A stretch of DNA of 17,020 nucleotides from Bacillota bacterium. GTDB lineage: Bacteria > Armatimonadota > Hebobacteria > Hebobacterales > Hebobacteraceae. The notes below the pieces were generated by a model. That model did not search any database, was not told the origin of the DNA, and saw only the letters and a program-made list of their open reading frames with translations. The stretch spans positions 1-17,020 of the forward strand of contig JAUVSA010000016.1 of NCBI GenBank assembly GCA_030597345.1. The letters run 5' to 3'. Shown here in pieces: positions 13,708 to 17,020 of the stretch; position 1 is the first letter of the stretch; each line of letters opens with the position of its first letter. Position numbers and translations under genes: made by a program.

Positions 13708-15077
13708 TATTCGCCGTCCCCTTTCTGCCGCGCCAGTTCTCGTACTATCTGCTTGAAGGCATCGCCGCGGGCGGCCATGTTCTCGAACATGTCGAAGCTC
13801 GCGCAGGCGGGAGAAAGCAGCACCAGCCCTCCCGGGCGGGCGCGATCGAAGGCGAGATGCACAGCCTCCCTCAGGTCGGCCGCGCGGGAGAGCTGCCGCA
13901 CCCCGGCGGCCTCTCCGGCGGCGGCTATCTCTTCTGCGGCCTCACCGATGACGATGAGCGATGTCTGGCGGCGGGCCGCCGCCTCCGCCAGCCGTCGGAA
14001 GTCGTGGACCTTGGGACGTCCTCCTGCGATCAGCGCGGTGCGCCGGTCGAAGGCGTTGAGGGCAGCGATCGTGGCCTCCGGAGTGGTGGCCTGGGAGTCG
14101 TTGACGAACGTGACGCCGGCGACTGTAGCTACAGTTTCGAGTCGATGCTCGATCCCCTCGAAGCGTGAGAGGGTATCGGCGGCGCGGTCGAGTGAGGCGC
14201 CAATGGCGTCAGTGGCGGCGAGCGCGGCGAGGACATTGCTCAGGTTGTGGCGGCCCGGGAGTCGCACGGTGTCTATCGGGCAAACAGGAGTGCCCCTGAC
14301 GCGCAGCGCCCCGTCGGCTATGTCGGCCCCGTCTCCGGCTGGCTGCGCCGTGCTGTAGGGGATCACCTGGGCGCGCGCCAGCGCTCTCATTCGCCAGGCC
14401 TCGTCGTCGTCGCGGTTTATCACCGCCGCATCCTCCGGGGCTTGGTTGGCGAGCAGCTTTGCCTTGGCGTTTCTGTAGGCCTCCATTGTTGAGTGCCGGT
14501 CGAGATGATCCGGGAAGAGGTTGAGGAGCACCGCGACGCGCGGCCGAAATCGCTCTGTGGCTTCGAGCTGGAAGCTGCTGACCTCGGCCGCCAGGATGTC
14601 CTCCGGCCCGGCCGCCTCCGCGAGGGTGATGAGCGGGCGACCGATGTTCCCGCCGACCAGCACGCTCCTGCCCGCGTCGTGCAGCAGCTCTCCGATCAGG
14701 GCGGCAGTAGTCGTCTTGCCCTTCGTGCCGGTGACGGCGATGATCGGGCAGGGTGCGATCCAGAAGGCGACTTCGATCTCGCTGACCACGCGGATCCCCC
14801 GCTCTCGCGCCCGGAGTAGGGGAGGAATATCCAGGGGGACGCCGGGACTCGGCACCACCAGGTCTGCCTCTTCTATTCCGCGGTAAGCTTCGTCTCCGGT
14901 CTGCACTGCTACACTGGTCTCCTTCAATGCCTCGATCTCTGCTGCCAGTGCGGCCGCCGGTTTCACGTCAGATACTGTGACCTGCGCGCCGCGCTGCCAT
15001 AGCGCCCGTGCCACCTCTCGTCCGGTGCCATAGGCGCCGAGCCCGATCACGTGAACCCTTTTTCCTGTGAACTCCAT
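13707..15077 (-). CDS. murD: UDP-N-acetylmuramoylalanine--D-glutamate ligase
   Basis: MurD adds D-glutamate to UDP-MurNAc-L-Ala with ATP. This protein has 456 residues. Visible motifs are the N-terminal VHVIGLGAYGTG, VVPSPGVPLD, the ATP loop TGTKGKTTT (116-124), EVSSFQLE, LLNLFPDHLDRHST and C-terminal LLSPACASFDMFENMAARG, which is highly typical of MurD. The ATG at 15077 lies 20 bases after the mraY stop, with only a weak Shine-Dalgarno. The frame continues open upstream into mraY, but those residues read as the antiphase of MraY, not as MurD. The stop is TAG. Confidence 0.96.
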   Translation of the reverse strand: MEFTGKRVHVIGLGAYGTGREVARALWQRGAQVTVSDVKPAAALAAEIEALKETSVAVQTGDEAYRGIEEADLVVPSPGVPLDIPPLLRARERGIRVVSEIEVAFWIAPCPIIAVTGTKGKTTTAALIGELLHDAGRSVLVGGNIGRPLITLAEAAGPEDILAAEVSSFQLEATERFRPRVAVLLNLFPDHLDRHSTMEAYRNAKAKLLANQAPEDAAVINRDDDEAWRMRALARAQVIPYSTAQPAGDGADIADGALRVRGTPVCPIDTVRLPGRHNLSNVLAALAATDAIGASLDRAADTLSRFEGIEHRLETVATVAGVTFVNDSQATTPEATIAALNAFDRRTALIAGGRPKVHDFRRLAEAAARRQTSLIVIGEAAEEIAAAGEAAGVRQLSRAADLREAVHLAFDRARPGGLVLLSPACASFDMFENMAARGDAFKQIVRELARQKGDGE

Positions 15078-15097
15078 GTCTGCCGCAGCTCGCCTGC

Positions 15098-16078
15098 TCA
15101 GTTGATGACCGGCGCGAAGACCACTGTGGCCGCGGACGCCACCAGCGCGGCGGCCCAGAACGTCCACACTACCCGGCGTTCCGACCAGCCGGAAAGCTCG
15201 AAGTGATGGTGGATCGGGCTCATCTTGAAAACACGTCTGCCCGTCGTCTTGAAGGACGCCACCTGAATCATCACGGAGCCCGCCTCCACGTACGGAACGA
15301 GACAGAACCCCAGCAAGGCGACCGGGTTGTTCATGATTGCGGCAATCCCGGCCATTGCAGCGCCGAGGGCCAGCGAGCCGACATCTCCCATGAACACTCT
15401 GGCCGGGTGTCGGTTGAACCATAGGAAGCCAAGGCAGGCGCCCGCCAGAGCGAGCCCGAACGTCTCCGCCTCAGTGCCGGCTGCCACCAGCGCGAATCCC
15501 ACTGCACCCACCGCACAGAGGCCGCTGGCGAGTCCATCCAAGCCGTCGGCGAGGTTCACCGCGTTCGAGGTCGCCACCATGGCCAGGCTCCAGAACGCTA
15601 TCCAACCGTACCCGGGAAACCGGGCGTACGGGGCCGCGCCGGGATCGCCGCGCGCACCCATCTCGACCGCCAGGGCGCAGACGAAGGCCACCGCCGCGAC
15701 GGATTGGAGCGCCAGTTTCTCTCGCGCTCTCATGCCGAGGGATCTGCCGCGGCGAATCTTCATCCAATCATCGGCGAAGCCGATGGCGCCGAACGCGAGC
15801 ATCGCTGCGCCCAGCAGGATCAGCCGCGGCGAAAGCCGGCCTTGGTACAACGCGGCTGCGGCCAGGGCGGCGACCAGCGTTCCCGCGATAATGACGAATC
15901 CGCCCATCGTCGGCGTGCCTTCTTTTTGGAGATGGCGCTGCGGACCATCATCTCGCACTCGTTGGCCTGCGCCCACTCGACGGAGCAAGCCGATCATGGG
16001 TCTTCCGAAAGCTAGAACCAGGATGAGAGAGATCGCCGGAATGAGGGCGATTCTTGCGCTGGCGGCAGCTTCATGCAT
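15098..16078 (-). CDS. mraY: Phospho-N-acetylmuramoyl-pentapeptide-transferase
   Basis: MraY transfers phospho-MurNAc-pentapeptide to undecaprenyl phosphate, forming lipid I at the inner membrane. This protein has 326 residues with about ten hydrophobic segments, at the short end of the family. Motifs are KEGTPTMGG (52-60), the catalytic and magnesium-binding FADDWMK (Asp103-Asp104), NAVNLADGLDGLA (173-184), RVFMGDVGSLALG and SPIHHHFELSGW (His290-292). Its ATG overlaps the end of murF by eight bases. It heads the lipid-linked steps in the cluster, with murD directly after. Confidence 0.96.
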   Translation of the reverse strand: MHEAAASARIALIPAISLILVLAFGRPMIGLLRRVGAGQRVRDDGPQRHLQKEGTPTMGGFVIIAGTLVAALAAAALYQGRLSPRLILLGAAMLAFGAIGFADDWMKIRRGRSLGMRAREKLALQSVAAVAFVCALAVEMGARGDPGAAPYARFPGYGWIAFWSLAMVATSNAVNLADGLDGLASGLCAVGAVGFALVAAGTEAETFGLALAGACLGFLWFNRHPARVFMGDVGSLALGAAMAGIAAIMNNPVALLGFCLVPYVEAGSVMIQVASFKTTGRRVFKMSPIHHHFELSGWSERRVVWTFWAAALVASAATVVFAPVIN

Positions 16079-17020
16079 GTGCGGTGTTCTCAGGTCTCTG
16101 CAGCAGTGATCGGGCGATCTCCTCCATCTTCATCACGCGAGATCCCTTTATCAGCACCACGTCGCCGGGCCCTACACGCTCCTTGAGGATCGCGGCAGCA
16201 GCGGCGTTGTCGGCCGCCTCAATCACCTCGCCAGAGCCGAGGTGCTCCCGCGCGGCGGCTGCGATATGACGGCCCAGTTCTCCTACCGTTATTAGACCCG
16301 CCACCGGCAGCGATGCCGCGAGTTCTCCTATCTCCCGATGCCACTCGACGGCCATGGGACCGAGCTCCTTCATATCGCCGAGGACAGCCCACTTGCGGGT
16401 GCCCGGCAGGTCGCCCAGGAGTTCGAGTGCGACGCGCATGGACTCGGGGGCGGCGTTGTAGGAGTCGTCGATCACTCTGAATCCGCCGGGGGCCTCCTCG
16501 ATCCGGCCTCTCATCTCCGCGCCGGCGAACGTCTCCAGACCGGCTGCTATCCACTCTGGTTGAGCGCCGGCCGCCACCGCGGAGGCGGCCGCGGCCGCGG
16601 CATTGAGTGCGTGATGGCGGCCCGCGGCCGGGAGGGAGAGCTGCTGTTCTCCCCACCAGCCCCGGAGGAGAAACCTGATGCGGCCGTCGGGAGCGGCCTC
16701 CACCTGATCGGCGCGCACATCCGCCTCCGCCTTCCGCGCGAAGGACACTACGCGAGCGGAGCTGCGCGCTTTGAGGAACTCGAAGAAGTTGTCGTCCGCG
16801 TTGAGCACGGCCACTCCATCGGGCGGGAGGATCGCCAACAGCTCGGCCTTCGCCTCCGCGATGGCCTCCCTGGTGCCCAGAAGCTCCAGGTGTGACACCC
16901 CGATGTTGGTCACGAGGCCGATCTGTGGCTGAACCATATTGGCGAGATAAGAGATCTGCCCCCGTCCCCTCATCGCGAGCTCGACGACGGCGGCCTTGTG
17001 ATCAGAGGTGAGTTCCAGCA
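16071..17020 (-). CDS. murF: UDP-N-acetylmuramoyl-tripeptide--D-alanyl-D-alanine ligase, C-terminal part (5' end beyond window)
   Basis: MurF adds the D-Ala-D-Ala dipeptide made by Ddl to the UDP-MurNAc-tripeptide, giving the pentapeptide used by MraY. About 315 residues are present; roughly the first 140, including the ATP loop, lie to the right of the window. The fragment starts inside the central domain with KAAVVELAMRGRGQI, then LVTNIGVSHLELLGT, which is typical of MurF. VIDDSYNAAPESMRVAL and WAVLGDMKELG are C-terminal MurF signatures. The last bases overlap mraY by eight. An apparent internal ATG at 16973 is not the true start. Confidence 0.95.
   Translation of the reverse strand, partial: LELTSDHKAAVVELAMRGRGQISYLANMVQPQIGLVTNIGVSHLELLGTREAIAEAKAELLAILPPDGVAVLNADDNFFEFLKARSSARVVSFARKAEADVRADQVEAAPDGRIRFLLRGWWGEQQLSLPAAGRHHALNAAAAAASAVAAGAQPEWIAAGLETFAGAEMRGRIEEAPGGFRVIDDSYNAAPESMRVALELLGDLPGTRKWAVLGDMKELGPMAVEWHREIGELAASLPVAGLITVGELGRHIAAAAREHLGSGEVIEAADNAAAAAILKERVGPGDVVLIKGSRVMKMEEIARSLLQRPENTAHA

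Overview
The window is a high-GC bacterial chromosome segment dominated by a division and cell wall (dcw) cluster on the minus strand (about 17020 down to 4806). Read 5' to 3' on the minus strand the order is murF (5' end cut off), mraY, murD, ftsW, murC, murB, ddl, ftsQ, a DUF881 gene, a small-basic-protein (DUF1290) gene, ftsA and murG. Junctions are tight: several ATGA or one-base overlaps, and no gap above about 30 bases. These genes make the lipid-linked peptidoglycan precursor (MurF, MurC, MurB, MurD, Ddl; MraY; MurG), polymerise septal glycan (FtsW) and build the divisome (FtsQ, FtsA). A DUF881 plus DUF1290 pair beside ftsQ/ftsA is typical of Gram-positive and related lineages (Firmicutes, Actinobacteria, Chloroflexi, Armatimonadota-like groups). 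I infer a member of that broad assemblage, possibly Armatimonadota, with low certainty.

Two things are unusual in the cluster. murG is not between ftsW and murC, where it normally sits, but at the very end after ftsA. No ftsZ follows ftsA in this window.

The left third is unrelated. It holds the 5' part of an APC-type amino acid permease (minus), a tRNA-Lys(UUU) gene (minus), a rhomboid intramembrane protease (plus), an intergenic region with two adjacent hairpins, and a secreted Ig-like/beta-rich protein on the minus strand. The secreted protein's reading frame is interrupted by one in-frame TAG, after which the same frame continues through a Gly/Arg/Met-rich segment carrying six MRGGG repeats. 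A strong divergent promoter region follows, then a plus-strand HNH endonuclease-family gene whose stop codon overlaps that of murG tail to tail.

Four sigma70-like promoters can be read directly: for tRNA-Lys, the rhomboid gene, the secreted protein and the HNH gene. No CRISPR array, IS element, prophage or defence island is visible. The observations most worth following are the amber-interrupted secreted protein with its minisatellite, the relocated murG with missing ftsZ, the nearly leaderless tRNA promoter, the altered catalytic neighbourhood of FtsW, and the long structured leader of the HNH gene.
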